Source: an uncultured Rhodanobacteraceae bacterium (GTDB taxonomy: Bacteria; Pseudomonadota; Gammaproteobacteria; Xanthomonadales; SZUA-5). Taken from it: DNA of 32,628 bases. Positions 18,649-27,754 of this stretch are shown piece by piece. Position numbers and translations under genes: made by a program. The notes beneath the pieces were generated by a model that did no database searches, was not told the origin of the DNA, and saw nothing but the letters and a program-made list of their open reading frames with translations. The DNA lies in assembly GCA_937928755.1 (NCBI GenBank), contig CALEZI010000163.1, positions 1 to 32,628 on the forward strand, in the 5' to 3' direction. Each line of letters starts with the position of its first letter. The first letter of the stretch is position 1.

Positions 18649-18720
18649 GCAGGAGCGACGTGCACGTCGCGACCGTCAGCCCCAGCGCATCGCCGGTCGC
18701 GACGTACACGTCGCTCCTAC
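18649..18720. repeat. REP-B inverted pair overlapping the xerC stop codon
   Basis: GCAGGAGCGACGTGCACGTC at 18649 faces an inverse GTAGGAGCGACG copy ending at 18720. The TAG stop of xerC (18717-18719) is part of the GTAG head of the right-hand REP. The pair separates two convergent genes, so its hairpin may also stop transcription from both sides. Confidence 0.87.
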
Positions 18721-19649
18721 ACGCTCTTCCGCTTCGCCCGCGGATGCGCCTTGTCGTACACCTCGGCCAGGTGCTGGAAATTGAGGTGGGTGTAGACCTG
18801 CGTGGTGCCGATGTCGGCATGACCGAGCAATTCCTGCACTGCGCGCAGGTCGCCGCTGGATTCGAGCAGGTGGCTGGCGAATGAATGCCTGAGCAGGTGC
18901 GGGTGCACGCGTTGCCAGATGCCCTGGCGCTGCGACCAGACTTTGACCCGTGCCTGGATTGCACGCGCGCTCAGCGGCCCGCCGCGGCCATTGCCGAACA
19001 CCGGCTGTTCGTGCGCACTGCCGTGTTCGGCTGCCAGTTCCGCGAGTGCAGCGACTGCCATCGAGCCTACCGGCACGATGCGCGTTTTGGCGCCCTTGCC
19101 GAGTACGCGCACGCTGCCGTCGGCCAGATCCAGATCGCGCCAGCGCAGACCGGCCACTTCCGAAAGTCGCAGGCCGCTGGAATAGAACAACTCCAGCAGG
19201 GCCCGATCACGCAGCGACAGTCGATCGCCGTCGGGAATCTCCACCAGTTGCGTGACCGCATCGGCGTCGAGCACCGCGGGTAACCGTTTTCCGGTTTTCG
19301 GTGGTTTGATGCCGTGCGCCGGATTGACCAGCTCCGGAAAGCGCGCCTGATGCAACCAGCGGTAGAAGCTGCGCAGCGCCGCCAGCATCAGCGCCAGGCT
19401 GCGCGGCGCCAGCCCGCGACGATGGGCGCCGGTGATCAGGGCCCTGACCTGGTCGCGACGAACTTCGTGCCACTGCGCCGCTCCGCCGGCTGCGAGAGAA
19501 CGCGCAGCCTCGTCCAACTGGCATCGATAGGTCTTGGTCGTGCGCGGCGACAAGCGCCGCTCGACCGCCAGATGGGCGAGGAAATCCTCGATCGGCGTTC
19601 GCCAATGGCTTTCCAGTTGCGTTGGACCTTCTGCTGCAATCGCGCTCAT
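18717..19649 (-). CDS. xerC: Tyrosine recombinase XerC
   Basis: XerC acts with XerD at dif to resolve chromosome dimers. The 310-aa protein (E. coli 298) has an N-terminal SAM-like core-binding domain (SPRTTKTYRCQLD, SLALMLAALRSFYRWL). The complete catalytic set is visible: Arg161 in GLRLSEVAGL, Lys185 in LGKGAKTR, His251 and Arg254 in HPHLLRHSFASHLLES, His277 in LLGHADIGTTQ and Tyr286 in VYTH. The ending LNFQHLAEVYDKAHPRAKR is diagnostic of XerC over XerD. The frame is open to 19730; the ATG at 19649 is preferred by length, though no ribosome-binding site is obvious. The stop codon belongs to a REP-B element. The gene is divergent from glnA and not next to dapF here. Confidence 0.94.
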   Translation of the reverse strand: MSAIAAEGPTQLESHWRTPIEDFLAHLAVERRLSPRTTKTYRCQLDEAARSLAAGGAAQWHEVRRDQVRALITGAHRRGLAPRSLALMLAALRSFYRWLHQARFPELVNPAHGIKPPKTGKRLPAVLDADAVTQLVEIPDGDRLSLRDRALLELFYSSGLRLSEVAGLRWRDLDLADGSVRVLGKGAKTRIVPVGSMAVAALAELAAEHGSAHEQPVFGNGRGGPLSARAIQARVKVWSQRQGIWQRVHPHLLRHSFASHLLESSGDLRAVQELLGHADIGTTQVYTHLNFQHLAEVYDKAHPRAKRKSV

Positions 19650-19761
19650 GCGTGCATGTTCGCATGACCAGATCCGCTTGAAGCGATCGCCACCAGGACC
19701 TGCGTTCCTGCACCGCGACCGGGCAAGCACCGGAGCTTCTGGTGTCCGGTCAGCTCAGATC

Positions 19762-19776
19762 GCACCATAGTGGTGC
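19762..19776 (+). promoter_or_regulatory. NtrC binding site 1 upstream of glnA
   Basis: GCACCATAGTGGTGC fits the enterobacterial NtrC consensus GCAC-N5-TGGTGC exactly. Its centre lies about 107 bp upstream of the predicted sigma-54 start of glnA, comparable with the enhancer sites of E. coli glnAp2. Confidence 0.88.
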
Positions 19777-19792
19777 AAATACTCGATGACTC

Positions 19793-19807
19793 GCACCCCA
19801 ATGATGC
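19793..19807 (+). promoter_or_regulatory. NtrC binding site 2 upstream of glnA
   Basis: GCACCCCAATGATGC matches GCAC-N5-TGGTGC with one mismatch. It is centred 31 bp from site 1, about three helical turns, so two NtrC dimers could bind on the same face. The two strong E. coli sites are 32 bp apart. Confidence 0.82.
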
Positions 19808-19849
19808 ACAGCAGAACGCGCAGGCCTTGATTCTTCGGGTTTTTGTGCG

Positions 19850-19865
19850 TGGCACAACGATTGCT
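19850..19865 (+). promoter_or_regulatory. Sigma-54 promoter of glnA
   Basis: TGGCAC-N5-TTGCT has the invariant -24 GG (19851-19852) and -12 GC (19863-19864) with the required 10-bp gap. Transcription should start near 19876, leaving a leader of about 65 bases before the glnA ATG. With the NtrC sites upstream, glnA should be induced by nitrogen limitation. Confidence 0.9.
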
Positions 19866-19940
19866 GTAGATGCCGGGCGCTCACGCAGATTTTCGATTTC
19901 GATCCCCATTTCAATCCCCGATTCAAGAAAGGAGTCTCCG

Positions 19941-21350
19941 ATGTCGACCGACAAAGTCAAAAAAATCATCAAGGACAATGGCGTCAAGTTCGCCGACCTG
20001 CGCTTCGCCGACATGAACGGCCGCGAGCAGCACTTGTCGATTCCCGCCAGCACCCTCGACGATTCGGTGTTCGAGGACGGCAAGATGTTCGATGGATCCT
20101 CGATTGCCGGCTGGAAGGGTATCAACGAGTCCGACATGGTGCTGCTGCCGGATGCATCGACCGTGTTCCTCGACCCGTTCGCCGAAGAATCGACGCTGGT
20201 GCTGCGCTGCGACGTGCTCGAGCCGTCGACGATGCAGCCGTATGCGCGCTGTCCGCGTGGCATCGCCAAGCGTGCCGAGGCCTACCTCAAGGCCTCCGGC
20301 GTCGGCGACAGCGCCTTTTTCGGCCCGGAGCCGGAATTCTTCATCTTCGACAGCGTGCGCAGCAATGCATCGATCAACGGCAGCTTTTACGAGATCGAGT
20401 CCGAGCAGGGCGCGTGGAACAGCGGCAAGTCCTACGAACACGGCAACACGGGTCATCGTCCGGGCATCAAGGGCGGGTATTTCCCGACGGGTCCGGTCGA
20501 CGCCTTCCAGGATCTGCGTTCGGCGATGTGCCTGACGCTCGAAGCGCTCGGCATTCCTGTCGAGGTGCATCACTCGGAAGTCGCCACCGGCGGCCAGTGC
20601 GAAATCGGCACCCGCTTCAACACGCTGGTCAAGAAGGCCGACGAACTGCTCACGCTGAAGTACGTGGTCAAGAACATCGCCCACCAGCACGGCCATACGG
20701 CGACCTTCATGCCCAAGCCGTTGGTCGGCGACAACGGTAGCGGCATGCACGTGCACCAGTCGATCGCCAAGGGCGGCAAGAACCTGTTCAGCGGCAACGA
20801 GTACGGCGGCCTGTCGAAGATGGCGCTGCACTACATCGCCGGCGTGTTCAAGCATGCGCGTGCGGTCAACGCGTTCACCAACTCCGGCACCAACAGCTAC
20901 AAGCGACTGGTCCCGGGCTTCGAGGCGCCGGTGCTGCTGGCCTACTCGGCGCGCAACCGTTCGGCGTCCTGCCGCATTCCGTGGGTGTCCAACCCGAAGG
21001 CGCGGCGTATCGAAGTGCGCTTCCCGGATGCGATCAACTCCGGTTACCTGACCTTCACGGCGCTGATGATGGCCGGCCTCGATGGCATCAAGAACAAGCT
21101 GGATCCGGGTGCGCCGTCGGACAAGGATCTGTACGACCTGCCGCCGGAAGAAGAGAAGCTGATTCCGACCGTGTGCCATTCGCTGGATCAGGCGCTGGAA
21201 GCGCTGGATGCCGATCGCGAGTTCCTCAAGGCCGGTGGCGTCATGAGCGACGATTTCATCGACGGCTACATCGATCTGAAGATGAAGGAAGTCACGGAAC
21301 TGCGCATGCGCACGCATCCGGTCGAGATCCTGCAGTACTACTCGGCCTGA
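19941..21350 (+). CDS. glnA: Glutamine synthetase, type I
   Basis: This dodecameric cytoplasmic enzyme makes glutamine from glutamate, ammonia and ATP. The 469-aa length equals E. coli GlnA. Motifs: MFDGSSIAGWKGINESDM, FFGPEPEFFIFD, GHRPGIKGGYFPTGPVD, EVHHSEVATGGQCEIG, NGSGMHVHQS, and NLYDLPPEE-like DLYDLPPEEEK, in which Tyr398 (397 without Met) is the adenylylation site. That implies covalent control by GlnE, which is not in this window. The ATG at 19941 has GGAG six bases upstream. It is the first gene of a glnA-ntrB-ntrC operon with sigma-54/NtrC control. Confidence 0.98.
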   Translation: MSTDKVKKIIKDNGVKFADLRFADMNGREQHLSIPASTLDDSVFEDGKMFDGSSIAGWKGINESDMVLLPDASTVFLDPFAEESTLVLRCDVLEPSTMQPYARCPRGIAKRAEAYLKASGVGDSAFFGPEPEFFIFDSVRSNASINGSFYEIESEQGAWNSGKSYEHGNTGHRPGIKGGYFPTGPVDAFQDLRSAMCLTLEALGIPVEVHHSEVATGGQCEIGTRFNTLVKKADELLTLKYVVKNIAHQHGHTATFMPKPLVGDNGSGMHVHQSIAKGGKNLFSGNEYGGLSKMALHYIAGVFKHARAVNAFTNSGTNSYKRLVPGFEAPVLLAYSARNRSASCRIPWVSNPKARRIEVRFPDAINSGYLTFTALMMAGLDGIKNKLDPGAPSDKDLYDLPPEEEKLIPTVCHSLDQALEALDADREFLKAGGVMSDDFIDGYIDLKMKEVTELRMRTHPVEILQYYSA

Positions 21351-21357
21351 GGACGCA

Positions 21358-22491
21358 GTGTCGATGCCGGCGACGCGACTGGTACGTGCCCTGGCCCGCG
21401 GTGTCGCGGGCCTGGGTTCCGCCGCGCGGGCGCCGCAGGGGAACCCGGGCAACGCATCCGCCGATGCGGATGCGCTGCTCGATCAATTGAACACGCCGCT
21501 GGCGGTCATCGACCGTCAGGGGCAGGTGGTGCATGCCAACGGCGCGCTGATCGAAACCTATTGCGAGCGGCGCCTGATCGGCAGCGACATCGCCGATCTG
21601 GCCCTGGGCGAGGACATCCTGCCGTCGCTCACCCGGCGCGTGCTTGATCAACGTGAGCGCATCGTCGCCCGGCGGCTGTTGCTGGAACTGAAGCGCGACA
21701 CGCCGCGTCGTTATGACGTGGCGCTGACGCCGGTGCAGTGGCGTGGCGCGACGGCCGCATTGATCGAGTTCCACGCGCTGGCCGAACACGATCAGGATCT
21801 CGGCGAAGGCGTGGTGTCGACGCCCGAGCCGGCGGCCGAACAGATGGCGCGGGCGCTGGCGCATGAAATCAAGAATCCGCTCGCCGGGCTGCATGGCGCA
21901 GCACAGCTGCTGGAACGCGAGTTGCCGAACAAGGCGCTCAAGGAATACACGCAGGTCATCCGCGCCGAGGCCGACCGCATCCGGCGGCTGGTGGATCGCT
22001 TGCTGCAACGCCCGGACGTGGCGCACGCCGGGCACAGTTTCAACGTTCACGAAGTGCTGGAGCGCGTACGCACGCTGATCGGCGCCGAGGCCGGCGGCCG
22101 CGCCGAAGTGGTGCGCGACTACGACCCAAGCCTGCCGGACATCGACGGCCATCCGGATCGATTGACCCAGGCGCTGCTCAATCTGGCGCGCAACGCCCTG
22201 CAGTCGGGCGCACACACGATCCGCTTGCGCACACGCGCCGAGCGTCGCGCGCGTATCGGCGACAAGACCTGCAAGCTGGCGCTGCGCATCGATGTCTGCG
22301 ACGACGGTCCTGGCGTGTCGGATGCCCTGCGCGAGAGCCTGTTCCTGCCGTTCGTGACCGGACGCGACGAGGGCACAGGCCTTGGACTGCCGGTGGCGCT
22401 GGCGATCGCGCGCGAGCACGGTGGCACGCTGGCTTTCGTGAGCCGTCCCGGCGCCACGACCTTCAGCTTGCTGATTCCGGTGACGCCGTGA
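21358..22491 (+). CDS. ntrB: Nitrogen regulation histidine kinase NtrB (GlnL)
   Basis: NtrB phosphorylates NtrC under nitrogen limitation and, with PII, dephosphorylates it when nitrogen is plentiful. The 377-aa protein is soluble: no membrane helix is seen. It has a PAS-like sensor region (about 40-145, NTPLAVIDRQGQVVHANGAL), an H-box ALAHEIKNPLAGLHGAAQLL with His169, and an ATPase domain ending DEGTGLGLPVALAIAREHGG. The GTG at 21358 is 8 bp after the glnA stop with GAGGA just upstream; an in-frame ATG at 21364 is the alternative. It is translated as part of the glnA operon. Confidence 0.95.
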   Translation: MSMPATRLVRALARGVAGLGSAARAPQGNPGNASADADALLDQLNTPLAVIDRQGQVVHANGALIETYCERRLIGSDIADLALGEDILPSLTRRVLDQRERIVARRLLLELKRDTPRRYDVALTPVQWRGATAALIEFHALAEHDQDLGEGVVSTPEPAAEQMARALAHEIKNPLAGLHGAAQLLERELPNKALKEYTQVIRAEADRIRRLVDRLLQRPDVAHAGHSFNVHEVLERVRTLIGAEAGGRAEVVRDYDPSLPDIDGHPDRLTQALLNLARNALQSGAHTIRLRTRAERRARIGDKTCKLALRIDVCDDGPGVSDALRESLFLPFVTGRDEGTGLGLPVALAIAREHGGTLAFVSRPGATTFSLLIPVTP

Positions 22492-22540
22492 TGGGTTGGA
22501 TCGCCACGGAACGCTCGACGGAGAGGTTAAACATGGAGCG

Positions 22541-22607
22541 GTCAAACGTGAAACGTGAAACGTCAATTCCGGCGGGCAGTGTTGACGTTTCACGTTTTAC
22601 GTTTTAC
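22541..22607. repeat. Facing 7-base-period arrays between ntrB and ntrC
   Basis: The left arm (22541-22568) has four units of form GTSAAAC or GTCAATT. The right arm (22581-22607) has units GTTTCAC and GTTTTAC. CGTGAAACGTCAA and TTGACGTTTCACG give a perfect 13-bp stem with a loop of about 15 bases. The 160-bp gap within the operon holds no gene, so this hairpin lies in the mRNA and could lower or separate ntrC expression. Confidence 0.8.
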
Positions 22608-22651
22608 CGCGCCGATACCTTCCGCAGTCCCCGCAACTTGGGGGGCAACCC

Positions 22652-24053
<1,402 letters not shown>

Positions 24054-24058
<5 letters not shown>

Positions 24059-24237
24059 GTAGTGAGTAGTGAGTGGTGAATAAAACCCGGCGATGAGCGG
24101 AATGATCGGGGTGTTGTAGGAGCGACGTGCACGTCGCGACGACGAGGCATGTCGTAGGCCCTGAAGCCGTGGAACAAGACCGCCTCAAAACGGCAACGCA
24201 CCGGGTTTCACTCACCACTCACTACTCACTACTCACT
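24054..24237. repeat. Long facing pair of 7-base-period arrays after ntrC
   Basis: The left arm (24054-24088) has units GGTGAGT, AGTGAGT (twice) and GGTGAAT, then AAAACCC. The right arm (24203-24237) is its inverse, matching at about 32 of 35 positions. They enclose 114 bp that contain half of a REP-B element. The ntrC stop (24056-24058) is within the first unit. This is the longest and best-matched pair of the family in the window. Confidence 0.88.
24116..24141 (+). repeat. Single REP-B hairpin
   Basis: GTAGGAGCGACGTGCACGTC followed by GCGACG is a lone REP-B unit without its usual inverse partner. It sits within the loop of the 7-base inverted arrays between ntrC and the FKBP gene. Confidence 0.8.
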
Positions 24238-24288
24238 GATTTTCAGGCTAGCCTAGCTGCCCCTCACGCACCCCGCCGGACCCCACCC

Positions 24289-24774
24289 ATGAGCGACGCT
24301 CCGCAGCAAGTCATCCGTTTCCATTACAGCGTCGCTGAAGTCGGGCAGCCGCCCACCGAGTCCTCGCGCGAGGGCGGCGAGCCGATCGCCGCGCTGATCG
24401 GCGCCGGCAACATCATCCCGGGGCTGGAGCAGGCGCTGATCGGCAAGGCCGTCGGCGAGCGCTTCGAGGTCGTGGTGCCGGCCGCACAAGCCTATGGCGA
24501 GCGCAACGAGGCACTGACCCAGCGCGTGCCGAAGAAATATTTCCCCGCCAACGTCACCCTGCGGCCGGGTCTGACCGTGATGCTGCAAACCCAGCAAGGC
24601 CCGCGCCCGGTGACGGTGCTGAAGATCGGCATGAGCGTTATCGATGTCGATCTCAACCACCCGATGGCCGGCAAGGATCTTGCCTTCGACATCGAAATCG
24701 TTGAAGTGCGCGATGCCTCCGCCGAAGAAATGGCGCACGGGCACGTGCATGGCGATGGTGGGCATCACCACTGA
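24289..24774 (+). CDS. slyD: SlyD-like FKBP peptidyl-prolyl isomerase
   Basis: This 161-aa protein is an FKBP isomerase of the SlyD type, a prolyl isomerase and chaperone that often binds nickel through its tail. The FKBP core is split by an insert-in-flap: FHYSVAEV and GAGNIIPGLEQALIGKAVGE, then YGERNEALTQRVPKKYFP and the strand-rich insert, returning to VDLNHPMAGKDLAFDIEIVEV. The C-terminus HGHVHGDGGHHH is His-rich. The ATG at 24289 begins at the family N-terminus; an open extension upstream translates REP sequence. It stands alone between repeat-filled spacers, and its stop is 2 bp from a REP-B pair. Confidence 0.93.
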   Translation: MSDAPQQVIRFHYSVAEVGQPPTESSREGGEPIAALIGAGNIIPGLEQALIGKAVGERFEVVVPAAQAYGERNEALTQRVPKKYFPANVTLRPGLTVMLQTQQGPRPVTVLKIGMSVIDVDLNHPMAGKDLAFDIEIVEVRDASAEEMAHGHVHGDGGHHH

Positions 24775-24776
24775 TC

Positions 24777-24846
24777 TGCAGGAGCGGCGTGTACGCCGCG
24801 ACCATGGCCCCGCATCTCTGGTCGCGACGTGCACGTCGCTCCTGCA
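24777..24846. repeat. REP-B inverted pair between slyD and the TonB receptor
   Basis: TGCAGGAGCGGCGTGTACGC faces an inverse copy ending GCTCCTGCA. The outer bases (TGCAGGAGCG) are the GCAG variant also seen at 18649. It directly follows the slyD stop and may act as its terminator or protect its mRNA 3' end. Confidence 0.85.
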
Positions 24847-24951
24847 GCGGCGCGGCCGCTGGCACCACCCATGGCACTTTCGTCACCTTCCCTAAACGGA
24901 ACTTTAACGTCTAGACTACGTGCACTTTCCCGTGGTTTCGAGGTGACGAAC

Positions 24952-27345
24952 ATGCAGCGTTCGCGATTGTGGGTGGCCCTGGCGGCGGCTACGGCGATGG
25001 GTCTGGGCGCCGGCTGGCAGCCAGCGATGGCTCAGGATGAGTCCGCGGCGACGCCTGCCGACGATGACGCGAAGGTGCTCGACCAGATGACGGTGATCGG
25101 TTCGCGCCGGATCGGCGGATCGGATACCGAATCGCCGGTGCCGGTCGACGTCATCTCGATGCAGGAAATTGCCGAGCGCAGCCCGCAGTTCGATCTGGCG
25201 CAGGGGTTGCAGTACACCGTGCCGTCGTTCTATTCCACGCGCCAGACCGGCGCCGACGGTGCCGACCTGGTCGACGGTGCGGCGCTGCGCAACCTGGGTT
25301 CGGACCAGACTCTGGTCCTGATCAACGGCAAACGCCGCCACACCACCTCGCTGGTAAACCTGTTCGGCGCTCGCAACCGCGGCAATACCGGAACCGACCT
25401 CAATACCATCCCGGTACTGGCGATCGATCGCGTCGAGGTGCTGCGCGATGGCGCCTCGGCGCAGTACGGTTCCGATGCCATTGCCGGCGTCATGAACATC
25501 GCCTTGAAGCGCGACAAGGGCTGCGAAACAGCGATTGGCTACGGCGAATACACCAAGGGCGACGGCGAAAACCAGTTGTACAGCGGCTATTGCGGCCTCG
25601 AGATGGGCGACGGCGGCATCTTCTCGGTGACCGCCGAGTACGGCGATCGTGATCGTTCGGATCGTTCCGAGCCGCGCGACAATCCGCGCACGATTGGCGA
25701 CAGCGCCGTGGAAAGCGGCACGCTGTACGTCAACAGCGAGATTCCGCTGAGCGACACGGCGGACTTCTACTTCACCGCCGGCATCCAGAACCGTCGCGCC
25801 TCGTCCGGCGCCTTCGCGCGCGACGGCGAAGACGATGTGCCCTCGCGCAACTCGCTGGCAATGTACCCCGATGGATTCGTGCCGTTCATCAACGGAGATC
25901 TGGAAGACCGCTACGCCACCGTCGGTGCGCGCTGGCTGATCGGCGGCTGGAATGCCGATCTGTCCACCACCTACGGCTACAACGAATTGTTCTACGACAT
26001 CAGCAACACGCTGAATGCCTCCATCGCCAATTTCGAGTTGCTCAACCATCGGCCGGCAGTCAGCAACACCGCTTTCGACGCCGGCGGCTTTTCCTTCCGC
26101 CAGAACACCACCAATCTCGATTTCACGCGCTATTACGACGATCTCTGGGGCGGCACCAATATCGCTTTCGGCGGCGAGTATCGCGACGAGAACTACAGGA
26201 TTTTCGCTGGCGAAGAGGGTTCCTGGATCGATGCCGACGGTCCCGGCGGCGGCAATGCCGGCAGCCAGGGATTCCCCGGCTTCCAGCCGGGCGACGAAAC
26301 CAACGCCAATCGCGACAACTACGCCGGTTATGTCGACGTCGAAGTGACGCCCAGCGAACGCACGACCGCCGACTTCGCAGTGCGTTTCGAGGACTACAGC
26401 GACTTCGGTTCGACGCTCGACGGCAAGATCGCACTCGCCTTCAAGGCCACCGAGGATTTCACCCTGCGTGGTTCGATTTCGAGCGGTTTCCGCGCACCGT
26501 CGCTGCAGCAGCGCTTCTTTTCCTCCACCTTCACCGACTTCATCAGTGGCGAACCCGTCGACGTGCTGCTCGCCCCGAACGGCGGCGAAATTGCGCGTGC
26601 CGCGGGTATTCCGGACCTGACCGAAGAAACGTCGTTGAACGGCGGCATCGGTTTCACCTGGCGTGCGAGCGACGTGCTGTCGTTCACCGTCGATATCTAC
26701 CAGATCAATATCGACGATCGCATCGTGCTGTCGGGGCGCTTCAACACCGACGACCCGAACATCGGCGACATCCTGGCTGGCCTGAACGTCGGCGAGGCGC
26801 AGTTCTTCACCAACGCGGTCGACACCGAAACCAGCGGCATCGACATCACCGCCTCCTGGGATTCGACGTTGTGGGATGGCGAACTCACCACCTACTTCGG
26901 TTTCAACTACGGCGAGACCGAAGTCACCGCGATCAACGCTCCGGCTGCACTGGTGGGTCGCGAGGACGTACTGCTGAGCGAGCGCGAGCGCCTGTTCATC
27001 GAAAACGGCGCGCCCGAGAGCAAGGGGATCCTCGGTTTCGACTGGACTCGCGACAAGTGGAACGCCAACGTCAAGTTCATCTACTTCGGCGAGCAGACGC
27101 TGGGCACTTTCTCCGGCCCGCCGGTGCCGAACCAGCACTACAACGCCAAGGCTTCGGCGGATTTCAGCCTGACCTACAGCATCACCGAGTCGACCAAGCT
27201 GACCGCCGGCATGGCGAATGTGTTCGACAGCACGCCGACGCGCCAGAACCCGGACGAGACCGACAACGGCCACGTCTTCGAGAGTGTGCAGTTCGGGCTC
27301 AACGGCGCCTCCTGGTTCGTGCGCATGCACAGTCGGTTCTTCTGA
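24952..27345 (+). CDS. TonB-dependent outer-membrane receptor
   Basis: This 797-aa outer-membrane beta-barrel should take up a ligand with TonB energy. It has a signal peptide (MQRSRLWVALAAATAMGLGA, cleavage likely after AMA at 27) and a TonB-box-like DQMTVIGSRR. The plug domain covers about 50-185, with PVPVDVISMQEIAER, LRNLGSDQTLVLINGKRR and VEVLRDGASAQYGSDAIAGV. The long barrel ends WFVRMHSRFF with the C-terminal Phe expected of BAM substrates. GAGG lies eight bases upstream of the ATG. No siderophore, sugar or vitamin genes are adjacent, so the ligand is unknown. A strong terminator follows, so it is a single-gene unit. Confidence 0.95.
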   Translation: MQRSRLWVALAAATAMGLGAGWQPAMAQDESAATPADDDAKVLDQMTVIGSRRIGGSDTESPVPVDVISMQEIAERSPQFDLAQGLQYTVPSFYSTRQTGADGADLVDGAALRNLGSDQTLVLINGKRRHTTSLVNLFGARNRGNTGTDLNTIPVLAIDRVEVLRDGASAQYGSDAIAGVMNIALKRDKGCETAIGYGEYTKGDGENQLYSGYCGLEMGDGGIFSVTAEYGDRDRSDRSEPRDNPRTIGDSAVESGTLYVNSEIPLSDTADFYFTAGIQNRRASSGAFARDGEDDVPSRNSLAMYPDGFVPFINGDLEDRYATVGARWLIGGWNADLSTTYGYNELFYDISNTLNASIANFELLNHRPAVSNTAFDAGGFSFRQNTTNLDFTRYYDDLWGGTNIAFGGEYRDENYRIFAGEEGSWIDADGPGGGNAGSQGFPGFQPGDETNANRDNYAGYVDVEVTPSERTTADFAVRFEDYSDFGSTLDGKIALAFKATEDFTLRGSISSGFRAPSLQQRFFSSTFTDFISGEPVDVLLAPNGGEIARAAGIPDLTEETSLNGGIGFTWRASDVLSFTVDIYQINIDDRIVLSGRFNTDDPNIGDILAGLNVGEAQFFTNAVDTETSGIDITASWDSTLWDGELTTYFGFNYGETEVTAINAPAALVGREDVLLSERERLFIENGAPESKGILGFDWTRDKWNANVKFIYFGEQTLGTFSGPPVPNQHYNAKASADFSLTYSITESTKLTAGMANVFDSTPTRQNPDETDNGHVFESVQFGLNGASWFVRMHSRFF

Positions 27346-27372
27346 TCCTGGCTTGACCGCGATGACCACCGA

Positions 27373-27398
27373 GCCCCGGCCGCAAGCCGGGGCTTTTT
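27373..27398 (+). terminator. Intrinsic terminator of the TonB-receptor gene
   Basis: GCCCCGGC (27373-27380) and GCCGGGGC (27386-27393) form a perfect 8-bp stem with loop CGCAA, followed by five T. It lies 28 bp after the stop codon. Confidence 0.93.
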
Positions 27399-27419
27399 GC
27401 TGGCGTCCCGAAGAGAATC

Positions 27420-27665
27420 TTTTGTCCGCAAAGGACGCAAAGGACGCAAAGGAGAGCAGGAGATTTGAGGGATCAGGGCGAACTGGACGATGACTCCCGC
27501 GCATGGGCCGCAGCGATATCAAACGGCACAGAACCACCTTGTTGAAATCCAGCTTTCGCTCTCCTTTGCGCTCTTTGCGTGGCCCGGTCCACCAGCAAGC
27601 TGGTGGCCGTTCAACGGCTCGCGGCATGCCGCTCGAAAGCCCGTCTCACCCTTTGCGGACCAATG
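27420..27665. mobile_element. Non-autonomous nonamer-ended element, long form
   Basis: The left end TTTTGTCCGCAAAGGACG (with three CGCAAAGGA-type units) and the right end CTTTGCGGACCAATGC are inverted relative to each other. An inner inverse copy lies at 27561-27579, followed by a segment with two internal palindromes (CCAGCAAGCTGG and GCGGCATGCCGC). The same right-hand segment recurs in the element at 30414-30606. It has no open frame for a transposase, so it resembles a MITE or other short repeat. No target-site duplication is obvious. It is the 5' neighbour of the degQ promoter. Confidence 0.6.
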
Positions 27666-27694
27666 CTCTTCAGCGCCAAACGTCCTGAGTGCAC

Positions 27695-27722
27695 GCAACT
27701 TTTCCCGCGATCGACGGTCCAA
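27695..27722 (+). promoter_or_regulatory. Sigma-E (RpoE)-like promoter of degQ
   Basis: GCAACTT, a 15-bp spacer and GTCCAA resemble the RpoE consensus GGAACTT-N15-GTCNAA. The start of transcription would be near 27728, 27 bases before the degQ ATG. Envelope-stress control is typical of Do-family proteases. The match is by eye and no rpoE gene is in the window. Confidence 0.55.
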
Positions 27723-27754
27723 TCGGGCTTCGTGCCATTGCCCCGATTCCGGCC

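Noticed and set aside
18717..19649. A mobile-element integrase instead of XerC
   Set aside because: The C-terminal LNFQHLAEVYDKAHPRAKR and overall length match housekeeping XerC, and no att sites or phage genes are near.
24898..24904. GGAACTT upstream of the TonB receptor as a sigma-E -35 box
   Set aside because: At the required spacing the sequence is GTGCAC, not a GTCNAA-type -10 box.
24916..27627. A 903-codon open frame on the minus strand opposite the TonB receptor
   Set aside because: It mirrors the GC-rich codon bias of the real plus-strand gene, has no recognisable domain, and the plus-strand protein is complete with signal peptide and C-terminal Phe.
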